From positions 15,926 to 79,448 of the forward strand of contig JAJYAM010000002.1 in the NCBI GenBank assembly GCA_021779535.1: a stretch of DNA of 63,523 nucleotides. The letters run 5' to 3'. This DNA comes from Pseudomonadota bacterium. Lineage in GTDB: Bacteria; Pseudomonadota; Gammaproteobacteria; Steroidobacterales; Steroidobacteraceae. The notes under the pieces were generated by a model. That model saw only the letters and a program-made list of their open reading frames with translations, was not told where the DNA came from and did no database searches. The position numbers and the translations under genes were made by a program. Positions 1 to 8,324 of the stretch are shown one piece after another (positions within the stretch are counted from its first letter, which is position 1; each line of letters opens with the position of its first letter).

Positions 1-140
1 GCAGCGCGTGCTCGGCAGCTATTGCCGTGGTGAATTCACGGAACGCTCCCGGCACGGCGAGATCCGCCATCGCTTTCGCAGCTGCGCCGCCAAACCGGCC
101 GTTTGAACCGCGCCGTGCCGCTGCGCGACGGATGCGCGAC

Positions 141-1334
141 TCAGCGGGTGGCGCGCAAGATCGCCTGTGCCAAGCGCTCGACGCTCGACGGCGCCAGACC
201 GGCGAGATTCATCCGGCCATCCGCGGTCATGTACACGTGGAATTCCTCGCGCAAGCGCTCGACGACCGCCGGCGGTGCTCCGAGCAGCGAGAACATCCCT
301 CGCTGACGTTCGAAGTAGTCGTAATCGCCGTCGCCGCCGAGGCGCCGTAGCGCGTCCGCGAGCAGGCGGCGCATCGCTTGCACCCGCTCCCGCATCGTCG
401 CGAGCTCCGCGATCCAGGTTCGCCGCAACGCGGGATCGGTAAAGATCTCGACTGCGATCGCCGCACCGTGGTCCGGAGGCATCGAATAGATGCTCCGGGC
501 GATTTGCAGTACGTGGCTGCGAACCGCCGCGGCCCGCGCCTCGCTCGCACCCACCGCCAGCAGGGCGCCGACGCGCTCACGATACAGGCCCAGATTCTTC
601 GAGAAGGACGTCGCGATCAGGCATTCCGGCACCCGACTCGCGATCAACCGGACGCCCTGGGCGTCAGCGTCGAGGTCGGCGCCGAAGCCCTGATACGCCA
701 GATCCAGGTAGGGCAACAAGCCTCGCCGGGACACGAGGTCGGCGACGGTGCGCCATTGATCGGCGTCCAGGTCGGCGCCGGTCGGGTTGTGGCAACACCC
801 GTGGAGCAGCACCACGTCGCCCGTCGGCGCGCGCTCGAGCCGTTCGATCATCGCGTCGAAGTCCAGCCGGCGTGCCGCGGCCTCGTAATACGGATAGCGT
901 TGCAGCCGCAAACCGGCACCGCCGAGCAACGGCAGGTGATTCGCCCAGGTCGGATCGCTGACGTGGATCGAGGCGTCCGGCGCGGCCGCGCGCAGCAATT
1001 CGGCGCCGACGCGCAGCGCACCGCAGCCGCCGGGGGTCTGCACCGCGATCACCCGCCGCTCGCCGACCGCCCGATGCTCGCGGCCGAGGACGAGATCGAC
1101 CACGGCCGCGTTGAATTCCTCCCGCCCGGCCGGTGCCACGTAGGCCTTCGTGACTTGTGCGGCGACGATCCGCCGTTCGGCGGTCCGAACGCATTCGAGC
1201 ACCGGCGTGTGGCCCTCGGCGTCGCGGTACACGCCGACGCCGAGATCGATCTTCAGCGGCGAGGGATCCTCACGGTATTTCGCCATCACGCCGAGGATGG
1301 CGTCGTCGCTCAAACGGTTCAGGGTCTCGAACAC
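141..1334 (-). CDS. Aromatic/aspartate aminotransferase (class I, PLP)
   Basis: PLP-dependent class I aminotransferase of the AspC/TyrB group, exchanging the amino group between aromatic or dicarboxylic amino acids and 2-oxoglutarate in the cytoplasm. The protein opens with FETLNRL followed by the LGVGVY region, carries the NPTGAD motif in its middle and the Schiff-base lysine in SFSKNLGLY. I chose the GTG at 1334 because it gives 397 residues, the usual family length; an ATG 33 codons upstream would add an unlike N-terminus. The stop is at 141. It is divergent from the outer-membrane protein gene at 1511. A role in making phenylpyruvate for the iorAB enzyme further along is possible but is inference. 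Confidence 0.88.
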   Translation of the reverse strand: MFETLNRLSDDAILGVMAKYREDPSPLKIDLGVGVYRDAEGHTPVLECVRTAERRIVAAQVTKAYVAPAGREEFNAAVVDLVLGREHRAVGERRVIAVQTPGGCGALRVGAELLRAAAPDASIHVSDPTWANHLPLLGGAGLRLQRYPYYEAAARRLDFDAMIERLERAPTGDVVLLHGCCHNPTGADLDADQWRTVADLVSRRGLLPYLDLAYQGFGADLDADAQGVRLIASRVPECLIATSFSKNLGLYRERVGALLAVGASEARAAAVRSHVLQIARSIYSMPPDHGAAIAVEIFTDPALRRTWIAELATMRERVQAMRRLLADALRRLGGDGDYDYFERQRGMFSLLGAPPAVVERLREEFHVYMTADGRMNLAGLAPSSVERLAQAILRATR

Positions 1335-1510
1335 GGGGGAGGGTCCGCGAATGACTGAAAGGTCCGCAATTATATCGATGAACCCTGCGCGATGCGGTGC
1401 TTCGCCATCGGCGCCGGAGGTCGCTTCGAGCACTTCGAGCCGCCGCCCGCTGCGATCCAGGCCGGAAAATTGTTAAGCTCGCAGCCCTGGAACGGCGAGG
1501 AGCGACCGCC

Positions 1511-2764
1511 TTGAAGAAAGTCCCGGCCGCGTGGCTCGCAGCGATCGGCCTCTCCAGCCTGATCGGCGCCGGCCGGGCGCAGGCGGCGCTGCCGCCGTGG
1601 CTCGCGCGGTGGCTGGACCCGGCCACCGCGCCGTTCATCCCGGTGCCCGAGATCGACGTCGATCCGAACAGCGGCACGACGCTCGGCCTGATTCCGACGT
1701 GGCTCGCCACGGACAGCCAGGGCCAGATTCGCAAGATCATCGCACCGGACGTGATCTACAACCCCTACTTCGGCTGGGGCGCGCGCGGGCGGATATTCGC
1801 GTACCCGTCCGACGATACCCAATGGTCCGTGGTCGCGGGCGCGAAGCAGCGTGTCGAAAGCGAGTTCGACTTCGAATATCAGACCGGACGGCTGCGCCGC
1901 AGCCGTTGGTCGTTCGACGCGAGCGTGGTGTACGACCGCAGCGGGACGCCGCGTTTCTACGGGATCGGCAACAACTCGCCGGTCATCGACGAGACGAACT
2001 ACACGAAACAGCAGAAATACGCCGAGACCACCCTCGGCTGGAACCTCACCCAAGCATGGCAGATCGCCTGGACGATGCGGGTTCGCGAAGTCGCGATCCA
2101 GCCCGGGTCGTTGGCCAAGATCGCGTCGATCCAGACACGCTTCGCCGGATTGCTCGGGATCGGTGCGAACCACGAAATCTTGAACCGTGTCGAACTCGCC
2201 TACGATACGCGCAACGACCTGACCATCCCGACCCGCGGCGGCGCCTACGTGGTATTCGGCGGAATCGCCGCGAGCCATGGTGCGGTCAACGATTCGCTCT
2301 ACAGCGTCGTCGGTCTCGACGCCCGGCAGTTCTGGTCCTTGAACTCCAAGACGGTGCTCGCGGCGCACCTTGCGCTCCGGTATATGCCCGGTGAGGAAAA
2401 CGTGCCGTTCTGGAGCCTGTCGAGCATCGGCGGCGACAGCAGCGTGCTCGGGGAGGAGCAGCCCCTGCGCGGCTATGGGGCCGGCCGTTTCTACGGACGC
2501 AATTCGTTCTCGACCAGCATCGAGTACCGGCGGCGAGTCCTGTCGCTCGACACGGCGTCGACCCACATCGACATCGAACTCACGCCGTTCATCGACCTGG
2601 GCGAGGTGTTCGCGAACTCCCGTACACTGCCGTTCACGCACTTGCACCACGTGTTCGGACTCGGCTTTCGGGGTATCGCGCCTCCGTTCGTCGTCGGCTA
2701 CGTCGACGTCGGCGTCGGCAGCGAGGGCCCGGCGGTGTTCACCGGAATCAACTATCCATTCTAG
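1511..2764 (+). CDS. Omp85/BamA-like surface antigen, outer-membrane beta barrel
   Basis: 417-residue predicted outer-membrane barrel of the bacterial surface antigen (Omp85 C-terminal) family. It starts with a typical signal peptide ending in an A-Q-A cleavage site, then shows alternating aromatic/polar strands, a DTRND strand motif, and ends in a terminal phenylalanine (INYPF), the usual signal for barrel assembly. It is short and has no POTRA domains, so it is not BamA itself. The TTG at 1511 is chosen because GAGGAG lies at 1497-1502 and the signal peptide begins there; upstream in-frame sequence is Arg-rich and unlike protein. Its stop lies 16 nt before the RND transporter gene, suggesting one operon and a joint export role. 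Substrate unknown. Confidence 0.75.
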   Translation: MKKVPAAWLAAIGLSSLIGAGRAQAALPPWLARWLDPATAPFIPVPEIDVDPNSGTTLGLIPTWLATDSQGQIRKIIAPDVIYNPYFGWGARGRIFAYPSDDTQWSVVAGAKQRVESEFDFEYQTGRLRRSRWSFDASVVYDRSGTPRFYGIGNNSPVIDETNYTKQQKYAETTLGWNLTQAWQIAWTMRVREVAIQPGSLAKIASIQTRFAGLLGIGANHEILNRVELAYDTRNDLTIPTRGGAYVVFGGIAASHGAVNDSLYSVVGLDARQFWSLNSKTVLAAHLALRYMPGEENVPFWSLSSIGGDSSVLGEEQPLRGYGAGRFYGRNSFSTSIEYRRRVLSLDTASTHIDIELTPFIDLGEVFANSRTLPFTHLHHVFGLGFRGIAPPFVVGYVDVGVGSEGPAVFTGINYPF

Positions 2765-2780
2765 CTGGCGGCCATCGTCG

Positions 2781-5000
2781 ATGAGATCCTCGCTCCTGTC
2801 TTTCGGTCGCGCCGTCGCGCGACACCCGATCCTCGTGATCTCGCTCTGGGTGATCGCGATCGCGTTCGGCGCCTGGGGAGCGGTCGAATTCCCGCAGGTC
2901 GCGATCGGCGGTGCCGCGACCGTCGCCGGCAGTGCATCGCAGCGCGTCGACGCGACCTTGCGCCGGGATTTCCGCAACCCGTTCCTCGATCCCCTGATCG
3001 TCGCGGTCGCAAGTCCGCATCGCTCGATCACCGATCCGAAGTTCGCGGCCTGGGATCGAAGCGCGGCCGCCCGGCTGCGTTCGCTGCCGGAAGTGAGCGC
3101 CGTCCTGAGTTACGGCGACCATGGCGACCCGTCGCTGCGCTCGGTGGACGGGCGATCCACGATGCTGCTCGTCGGGCTGAAGCCGCTGAACGAGACGGGG
3201 CAGCATCGCGCCGTGGAGCGCGTCCGCGCCGCTCTCGCGCCGCTGCGTCGCGAACTGCGGCAGCTCGATCCGGACGCGAAGGTGGCGGTCACCGGCGGCC
3301 CGGCGGTCGATTACGACATCAACACGAGCAGCGCGCAGGGTGGCGATCATGCCGAGAAGCGTGCATTGCCGCTGACCCTCGCGATCCTGTTGATCGCCTT
3401 CGGGACGGTGGTCGCGGCGGCCTTGCCGTTCCTGATGGGTCTCGCCGCGACGATGGTCGCGTTCGGCGCCGCGTTCCTGCTGGCGCGTGCGATGCCGGTG
3501 TCGAACCTGCTGGGTAACGTCGTCACGATGATCGGCCTCGCGGTCGGAATCGACTATTCGTTGTTGATGGTCAAGGATTTCCGGGAGCATCTCGACGGTG
3601 CGGACATCGTCGAGTCGGTTGCGCGGACGGTCGCGGAGGCCGGCCGGACGATCGGTTGGTCCGGTTCGACCGTCGCGATCGGGCTGCTCGGACTGCTGTT
3701 CAGTCCGATCCTGGAGACTCGCAGCGTCGGGATCGGCGGTGCGCTGGTCGTGGTCGTCGCGGTGCTCGCGGCCCTCACCCTGTTGCCCGCGTGCCTGGCG
3801 CTCCTCGGGCGACGGATCGAGCGCTGGCCGGTCGGCGTCGGTGCGTTCAAACGCGCCGGTCGCGCGACGGTCTGGCGGCGCCTTGCCCGCTGGACGACCC
3901 GGCGTCCGGTGCAGAGCCTCGCGTTCTCCGGCCTGATGCTCGCCGCGTTCGCGTCACCCATCCTGGGCGCGCACAGCGGCTTCTCCAACGAACCGTGGTT
4001 CCTGCCGAAGGGGATGGAGTCGCGGGTCGGCATGCAGATGCTCACCGCGCTCAACTACGACGATTCGGGGCTCGACTTGCGGGTCATCGTTCGCCGGACC
4101 GACGGCGCACCGTTGCTCGCCGCGTCGCATCGAGAGGCGCTCGCCGCGTACGCGCGCCGCCTCGCGGCGATCCCCGGTGTCGCCGCGGTTGCCTCGCCGT
4201 TGTCGGTGTCCGAGCCGGCCGCGCGTGCCGCGTATCTCAGTCGCGACGGCCGCGCCGGCCTGTTCGACGTCTCGCCGGTGCGCGGCGTCTCCCTGACGCA
4301 GGCGCAGGCGCTCGCGCGCGTGCTGCAACGGATGCAGCCGTCCGGCCCGTTCCGCGCGATCGTCGGTGGCACGCCCGTGTATTACAACGAATTCGACTCG
4401 GCGATGTGGCACAGCTTCCCGAAAGTGTTTGGATTCGTGGTTGCGGCGACGCTCGTGTTGCTGTTCGCCGCGTTTCGTTCCGTGGTGCTCCCGGTCAAGG
4501 CGGTCGTCGCGAACCTGCTCGCGATCGCTGCGGGTTACGGCGCGGTCGTCGCGATCTTCCAGTTCGGCTGGTTCGGCGGTCTGGTCGGGCTCGAGCGACC
4601 GTTCGCCGCGATCGCGCTCGAGGTTCCGTTGATGATCTTCTGCCTCAGCTTCGGGCTTTCGATGGATTACGAACTGTTCCTGCTGTTCCGGATCCAGCGC
4701 GAATATCTCGCGCACGGTGACAACGAGCGGGCGACCGTCGACGGCCTGGCCGCGGTCGCGCCGGTGATCACGGGTGCGGGCCTGATCATGGCGGTCGTGT
4801 TCGGGGCCTTCGCCGGCGCGGCGCTGCCGGCGCTCAAGATGATCGGCGTCGGCCTGTGCGTCTCGGTGCTGGTCGACGCGACCGTGATCCGTGGGGTGGT
4901 CGTGCCGGCATTCATGAGCGTGGCCGGGCGCTGGAACTGGTATCCGGGCGCGCACCGGCGCGGGTCGTCGCCAATCAAAGACACTGGGGTTGGATCATGA
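2781..5000 (+). CDS. RND superfamily transporter, MMPL type
   Basis: 739-residue inner-membrane exporter built as two repeats, each with one N-terminal helix, a periplasmic domain and a block of five to six membrane segments. The conserved helix motifs GIDYSLLMVKDFREH in the first half and LSMDYELFLLFRIQ in the second are typical of MMPL/hydrophobe-exporter RND proteins, which use the proton gradient to move lipids or hydrophobic compounds. The ATG at 2781 opens with a basic stretch and the first membrane helix. The open frame extends upstream, but that part lies over the barrel gene and reads as Arg/Ser-rich shadow. Pairing with the outer-membrane barrel suggests a two-part export path; the cargo cannot be read from sequence. 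Confidence 0.85.
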   Translation: MRSSLLSFGRAVARHPILVISLWVIAIAFGAWGAVEFPQVAIGGAATVAGSASQRVDATLRRDFRNPFLDPLIVAVASPHRSITDPKFAAWDRSAAARLRSLPEVSAVLSYGDHGDPSLRSVDGRSTMLLVGLKPLNETGQHRAVERVRAALAPLRRELRQLDPDAKVAVTGGPAVDYDINTSSAQGGDHAEKRALPLTLAILLIAFGTVVAAALPFLMGLAATMVAFGAAFLLARAMPVSNLLGNVVTMIGLAVGIDYSLLMVKDFREHLDGADIVESVARTVAEAGRTIGWSGSTVAIGLLGLLFSPILETRSVGIGGALVVVVAVLAALTLLPACLALLGRRIERWPVGVGAFKRAGRATVWRRLARWTTRRPVQSLAFSGLMLAAFASPILGAHSGFSNEPWFLPKGMESRVGMQMLTALNYDDSGLDLRVIVRRTDGAPLLAASHREALAAYARRLAAIPGVAAVASPLSVSEPAARAAYLSRDGRAGLFDVSPVRGVSLTQAQALARVLQRMQPSGPFRAIVGGTPVYYNEFDSAMWHSFPKVFGFVVAATLVLLFAAFRSVVLPVKAVVANLLAIAAGYGAVVAIFQFGWFGGLVGLERPFAAIALEVPLMIFCLSFGLSMDYELFLLFRIQREYLAHGDNERATVDGLAAVAPVITGAGLIMAVVFGAFAGAALPALKMIGVGLCVSVLVDATVIRGVVVPAFMSVAGRWNWYPGAHRRGSSPIKDTGVGS

Positions 5001-5058
5001 ACCACGGTTAATCTGTGTTTTTTCGTCACGTTCACCGTTACCGGAGGGAGGCAACGCG

Positions 5059-5547
5059 ATGGCGCTCTGGAAGGAAATCACTACACCGGGCCCGACTGGC
5101 CACTCCTCGAGTCCGTCCCCGTCGATCGATCGGCCGACGCCCGAGCCGTCTCCGTCACCGCCGCCCGCGGCGCGCAAGGCGCGCGAACCGGCCGACGGCG
5201 GCGATTCGATGATCGCCGCGAACATCACGATCGAGGGCAAGATCGAGGGATCGGGCAACGTCCGCATCGCGGGCCGGTTCAAAGGCGACGTGCGGATCGA
5301 TGGGAATTTCAACATCGAGCCGGGCGCGCACCTGACCGGTCAGGTGCTTGCGGGGGTCGTGGTCGTCGGCGGCGAATTGCAAGGCAACATCGAATCCGCA
5401 AAACGGGTCGACGTGCTCGATGGCGGGGTGATCGTCGGCGACGTGAAAGCCGGCTCGATCACGGTCGCGGCCGGTTCGCGGATGCGCGGACACGTCGAGT
5501 TCGGTTGGGGAGACGAGAAGCCGCCGAAGCTCGACAGCGGCCGATGA
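5059..5547 (+). CDS. Bactofilin (polymer-forming cytoskeletal protein)
   Basis: 162-residue bactofilin. Residues from about 50 onward form the repetitive beta-helix typical of the family (short hydrophobic repeats around NITIEGKIEGSGNVRIAG and later VVVGGELQGN), preceded by a proline/serine-rich flexible N-terminus. Bactofilins self-assemble into filaments without nucleotide and act as scaffolds for cell shape or envelope enzymes. The ATG at 5059 is chosen because GGAGGGAGG lies directly upstream at 5043-5051. The stop overlaps the start of the next gene (ATGA), so the two are translationally coupled. Confidence 0.88.
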   Translation: MALWKEITTPGPTGHSSSPSPSIDRPTPEPSPSPPPAARKAREPADGGDSMIAANITIEGKIEGSGNVRIAGRFKGDVRIDGNFNIEPGAHLTGQVLAGVVVVGGELQGNIESAKRVDVLDGGVIVGDVKAGSITVAAGSRMRGHVEFGWGDEKPPKLDSGR

Positions 5548-5960
5548 GCGCCGCGCGCCAGGGATCGACCGGCGCGACGCGAGTCTGTCCTCATTGCAAG
5601 GCCACGATCCTCGCGAGCGCGAGCGTGTGCCCCGCTTGCCAGCACCATCTACGGTTCAACCCGTCGGCCGGCGGGCCGTCCGCCGGCGGGGAGCGGCCGG
5701 CCGGGCGGATCGCGATGCGCATCGAGGGCACGATCGGCCACGAATCGGTCGAGCAAGGCTGCGAGTACTGCGTGGTCGTGTCGATCACCAATCGGGTCGG
5801 CGAGCGGATCGCCCGGCACGTCGTCGGGGTCGGCGCGCTCGCGCCGGGCGAGCGGCACGGCTACAGCCTGTCGGTCGAGTTGATCCCCGCCACCGAGGGT
5901 ACGCCGGGCGGCCCGGCGGCCTCGAACGCGCCGCATTCCGCGGCCGACCGCCGCCGCTAG
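5544..5960 (+). CDS. Zinc-ribbon conserved protein, coupled to bactofilin
   Basis: 138-residue protein with a CPHC...CPAC zinc ribbon at about residues 13-30, then a linker and a small globular domain with two further cysteines (GCEYC). I do not recognise a named family. Its start overlaps the bactofilin stop by four bases, and small zinc-ribbon proteins are often found next to bactofilins, so a part in the same scaffold is plausible. It converges on folE and overlaps its 3' end by 4 bp. Confidence 0.7.
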   Translation: MSAARQGSTGATRVCPHCKATILASASVCPACQHHLRFNPSAGGPSAGGERPAGRIAMRIEGTIGHESVEQGCEYCVVVSITNRVGERIARHVVGVGALAPGERHGYSLSVELIPATEGTPGGPAASNAPHSAADRRR

Positions 5961-6640
5961 GCGGTGCCCTTGCGCTCGATGTCGATGAAGCGCAAGAACT
6001 CGGCCCGCGTGCTGCCATCCTTGCGGAACGTCCCCAGCATGCTGCTCGTGACCATGGATACGCCCCGCTTGTGCACCCCGCGTGTCGTCATGCACTGATG
6101 GACGGCGTCGATCACGACGCCGACGCCGCGTGGCTTCAGCACGTCGTTGATGCAGGCCGCGATCTGCGCCGTGAGCTTCTCCTGGACCTGGAAACGCCGC
6201 GCGAAGCCGTCGACCACCCGCGCGAGCTTGCTGATCCCGACGACCCGGTCGGTCGGCAGGTAGCCGATGTGCGCCCGACCGATGATCGGCGCCATGTGGT
6301 GCTCGCAAAACGATTCGAACGCGATGTCGCGCAGCACGACCATCTCGTCATAGCCTTCGACCTCTTCGAACGTGCGCCGCAAATACGCGCCCGGATCGAC
6401 CAAGTAGCCGGAGAACCAGTCCGCGTACGCGCTCACCACGCGTTTCGGCGTGTCCCGCAGTCCTTCCCGGCCCGGGTCCTCGCCGGCCCAACGCAGCAGG
6501 GTACGGATGGCCTCTTCGGCGTCGCGGCGGCCGACGCGGAGCCGCGTCTTCACGGAGGTTCGTTGGCTCAAGGTCTGCCCCTCGGAATGCGTTGAATCCG
6601 GATCGGTACGATAACACCGGGCGCGTTCATTCACCGCCAC
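5957..6640 (-). CDS. folE: GTP cyclohydrolase I
   Basis: Converts GTP to 7,8-dihydroneopterin triphosphate, the first step of tetrahydrofolate synthesis. The zinc site is visible as FCEHHMAP and the later HQCM cysteine, followed by TTRGV and the conserved STRAEFL end. The open frame begins with ATG at 6640, overlapping the end of pyrD by 14 bp. A TTG at 6571, preceded by GAGGGG, is an equally possible start and would give about 204 residues. It lies directly behind pyrD on the same strand, probably co-transcribed. Confidence 0.93.
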   Translation of the reverse strand: MAVNERARCYRTDPDSTHSEGQTLSQRTSVKTRLRVGRRDAEEAIRTLLRWAGEDPGREGLRDTPKRVVSAYADWFSGYLVDPGAYLRRTFEEVEGYDEMVVLRDIAFESFCEHHMAPIIGRAHIGYLPTDRVVGISKLARVVDGFARRFQVQEKLTAQIAACINDVLKPRGVGVVIDAVHQCMTTRGVHKRGVSMVTSSMLGTFRKDGSTRAEFLRFIDIERKGTA

Positions 6641-7691
6641 CGGTCGCGCGGCGTTCGAGTGCGTCGAGGATCTCCTCGACCAACGCGGGCCCGCGATAGG
6701 CGAATCCGGTGTAGACCTGGATCAGGTTCGCGCCGGCCTCGAGCGTTGCGAGCGCCGATCGGGCGTCGAAAATCCCGCCGACGCCGACGATCGGAAAATC
6801 GCGCGGCAGCCGCGAACGCAGCCGCGCGATCGCCGCGAGCGATTTCTCGTGCAAGGGCGCGCCACTCAGTCCGCCGGTGGTCCCCGGGGGCAGCGCCGCA
6901 CCGAACCGCTGCAACTGGTTCGAGGTGTTCGTCGCGACCACGCCGTCGACCGCGAGCGCGGGGAGCTCGTCGGCCAGGCGATCGATCGCTTCCGCGTCGA
7001 GATCGGGTGCGATCTTCACGAATATCGGCACGCGCCGGGCGCCGCGGCGGACGAGTTCCGTCCGGGCGTCCACGAGCGGGGAGACGACCCGTGCCAGCGC
7101 GTCCCGATCCTGCAGCTCGCGCAATCTCGCGGTGTTCGGCGAGGAGACGTTCACCGCGAAGTAGTCGGCGTAGCTGAAGAGCCTGCGGAAGACCGCGAGA
7201 TAGTCGTCGCCGGCGCGCTCGATCGGGGTATCGAAGTTCTTGCCGATGCTGATTCCGACGATGCCCCGGTACGAGCGGCGTTCGAGGCGGGCGGCGACGT
7301 ACTCGGCGCCCTTGTTGTTGAATCCCATCCGGTTCACGAGCGCGCGCTCGGCGCTCAGACGGAACATCCGCGGCCGCGGGTTTCCGGGTTGCGGGCGCGG
7401 CGTCACCGTGCCGATCTCGACGTGGCTGAATCCGAGTGCGCCGAGCGCATCGAGATAATCGGCGTTCTTGTCGAAGCCGGCGGCGAGCCCGAGCGGATGC
7501 TCGAAGCGCAGTCCGGCGCAGTCGAGCGCGAGCGCGCGGCGCGGCCCGGCGCCCGGCCAGATCGGCCGCAGACACTTCAGTCCGACGAGCCCGAGCGTAT
7601 GCGCTCGTTCCGGTTCCAGACGTCGCAGCAGTGGCAGCGCCGCGCCGATCGCCGCGAGCTCCATCGTTCGAATCATTCGGCGCATCGTCAT
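6627..7691 (-). CDS. pyrD: Dihydroorotate dehydrogenase (quinone), class 2
   Basis: Membrane-associated FMN enzyme oxidising dihydroorotate to orotate with quinone as acceptor, in pyrimidine synthesis. Class 2 features are present: an N-terminal amphipathic helix ([18 protein letters not shown]), then [11 protein letters not shown], the NRMGFNN segment, the active-site serine in NVSSPNT, and VATNTS. The ATG at 7691 gives 354 residues; the upstream extension of the open frame is shadow sequence. A GGGAG lies a few bases upstream. The 3' end overlaps folE. Confidence 0.93.
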   Translation of the reverse strand: MTMRRMIRTMELAAIGAALPLLRRLEPERAHTLGLVGLKCLRPIWPGAGPRRALALDCAGLRFEHPLGLAAGFDKNADYLDALGALGFSHVEIGTVTPRPQPGNPRPRMFRLSAERALVNRMGFNNKGAEYVAARLERRSYRGIVGISIGKNFDTPIERAGDDYLAVFRRLFSYADYFAVNVSSPNTARLRELQDRDALARVVSPLVDARTELVRRGARRVPIFVKIAPDLDAEAIDRLADELPALAVDGVVATNTSNQLQRFGAALPPGTTGGLSGAPLHEKSLAAIARLRSRLPRDFPIVGVGGIFDARSALATLEAGANLIQVYTGFAYRGPALVEEILDALERRATGGGE

Positions 7692-7740
7692 CCGCGGCTC
7701 CCATCGGGATCGGGCCGGCCACGACCGGCGACCCGTCGAT

Positions 7741-8307
7741 TCAGCGATTCGAGTATTCCAGGCGCCAGCCGCCGGTTGAATCCGACAGCTTCGTGATGCC
7801 CCCATGGTCGAGGTGCACCCGTACGAAGGTTTCCGGCGGCAAATCGAGTGCGATCGTCAGCAACGCCCGCAGCGGCCCGATCGGTCCGACGACCGCGAGC
7901 GTCTCGGCGGTGCGCGACAGCATCGCGTCCCACGCCGCGCCGACCCGGGCGTGCATTGCCGCGTACGACTCCCCGTCCGGCGGTGGGTGGTTCCAAAACT
8001 CGCGGCTCCACGCGTCGGTCTCCGCGCGGGGAATGTCGCGCCAGCGGCGGCCTTCCCAGCGACCGAAGTCCATTTCCCGCAGGCGGTCGTCGACGCTGGC
8101 GTTCGAGCCGAGGGCCTGGGCCAGATGGTCGGCGAGCCGGCGGCAGCGACACGCCGCCGCCGTGACGATCGGGGTGCCGGCCGCCAGTACCGGGAGGATG
8201 CGCTCCGCGCCGGCGGGAAAATCGGCGGCCGGAGGCACGTCGAGACGGCCGTGACAGACCTCCGGGTCGACGTCGGGTCGGGTGTGGCGGATCAAATAGA
8301 CGTCCAT
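7741..8307 (-). CDS. Histidine phosphatase family protein
   Basis: 188-residue cytoplasmic phosphatase of the phosphoglycerate-mutase-like superfamily. The catalytic LIRHTRP motif sits at residues 5-11, with ESYAAMHARV and a later HLDHGGI segment supplying the other active-site residues. Similar proteins include alpha-ribazole phosphatase (CobC), but nothing around it concerns cobalamin, so I leave it unnamed. The ATG at 8307 places the RHG motif at the usual distance from the N-terminus. It follows uvrA on the same strand by 17 bp. Confidence 0.8.
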   Translation of the reverse strand: MDVYLIRHTRPDVDPEVCHGRLDVPPAADFPAGAERILPVLAAGTPIVTAAACRCRRLADHLAQALGSNASVDDRLREMDFGRWEGRRWRDIPRAETDAWSREFWNHPPPDGESYAAMHARVGAAWDAMLSRTAETLAVVGPIGPLRALLTIALDLPPETFVRVHLDHGGITKLSDSTGGWRLEYSNR

Positions 8308-8324
8308 GCGGGTTCTGCCCGGCG

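Noticed and set aside
1-70. Minus-strand ATG at 70 reading MADLAVPGAFREF and running off the left edge
   Set aside because: No ribosome site and too short to judge; could be the start of a gene outside the window.
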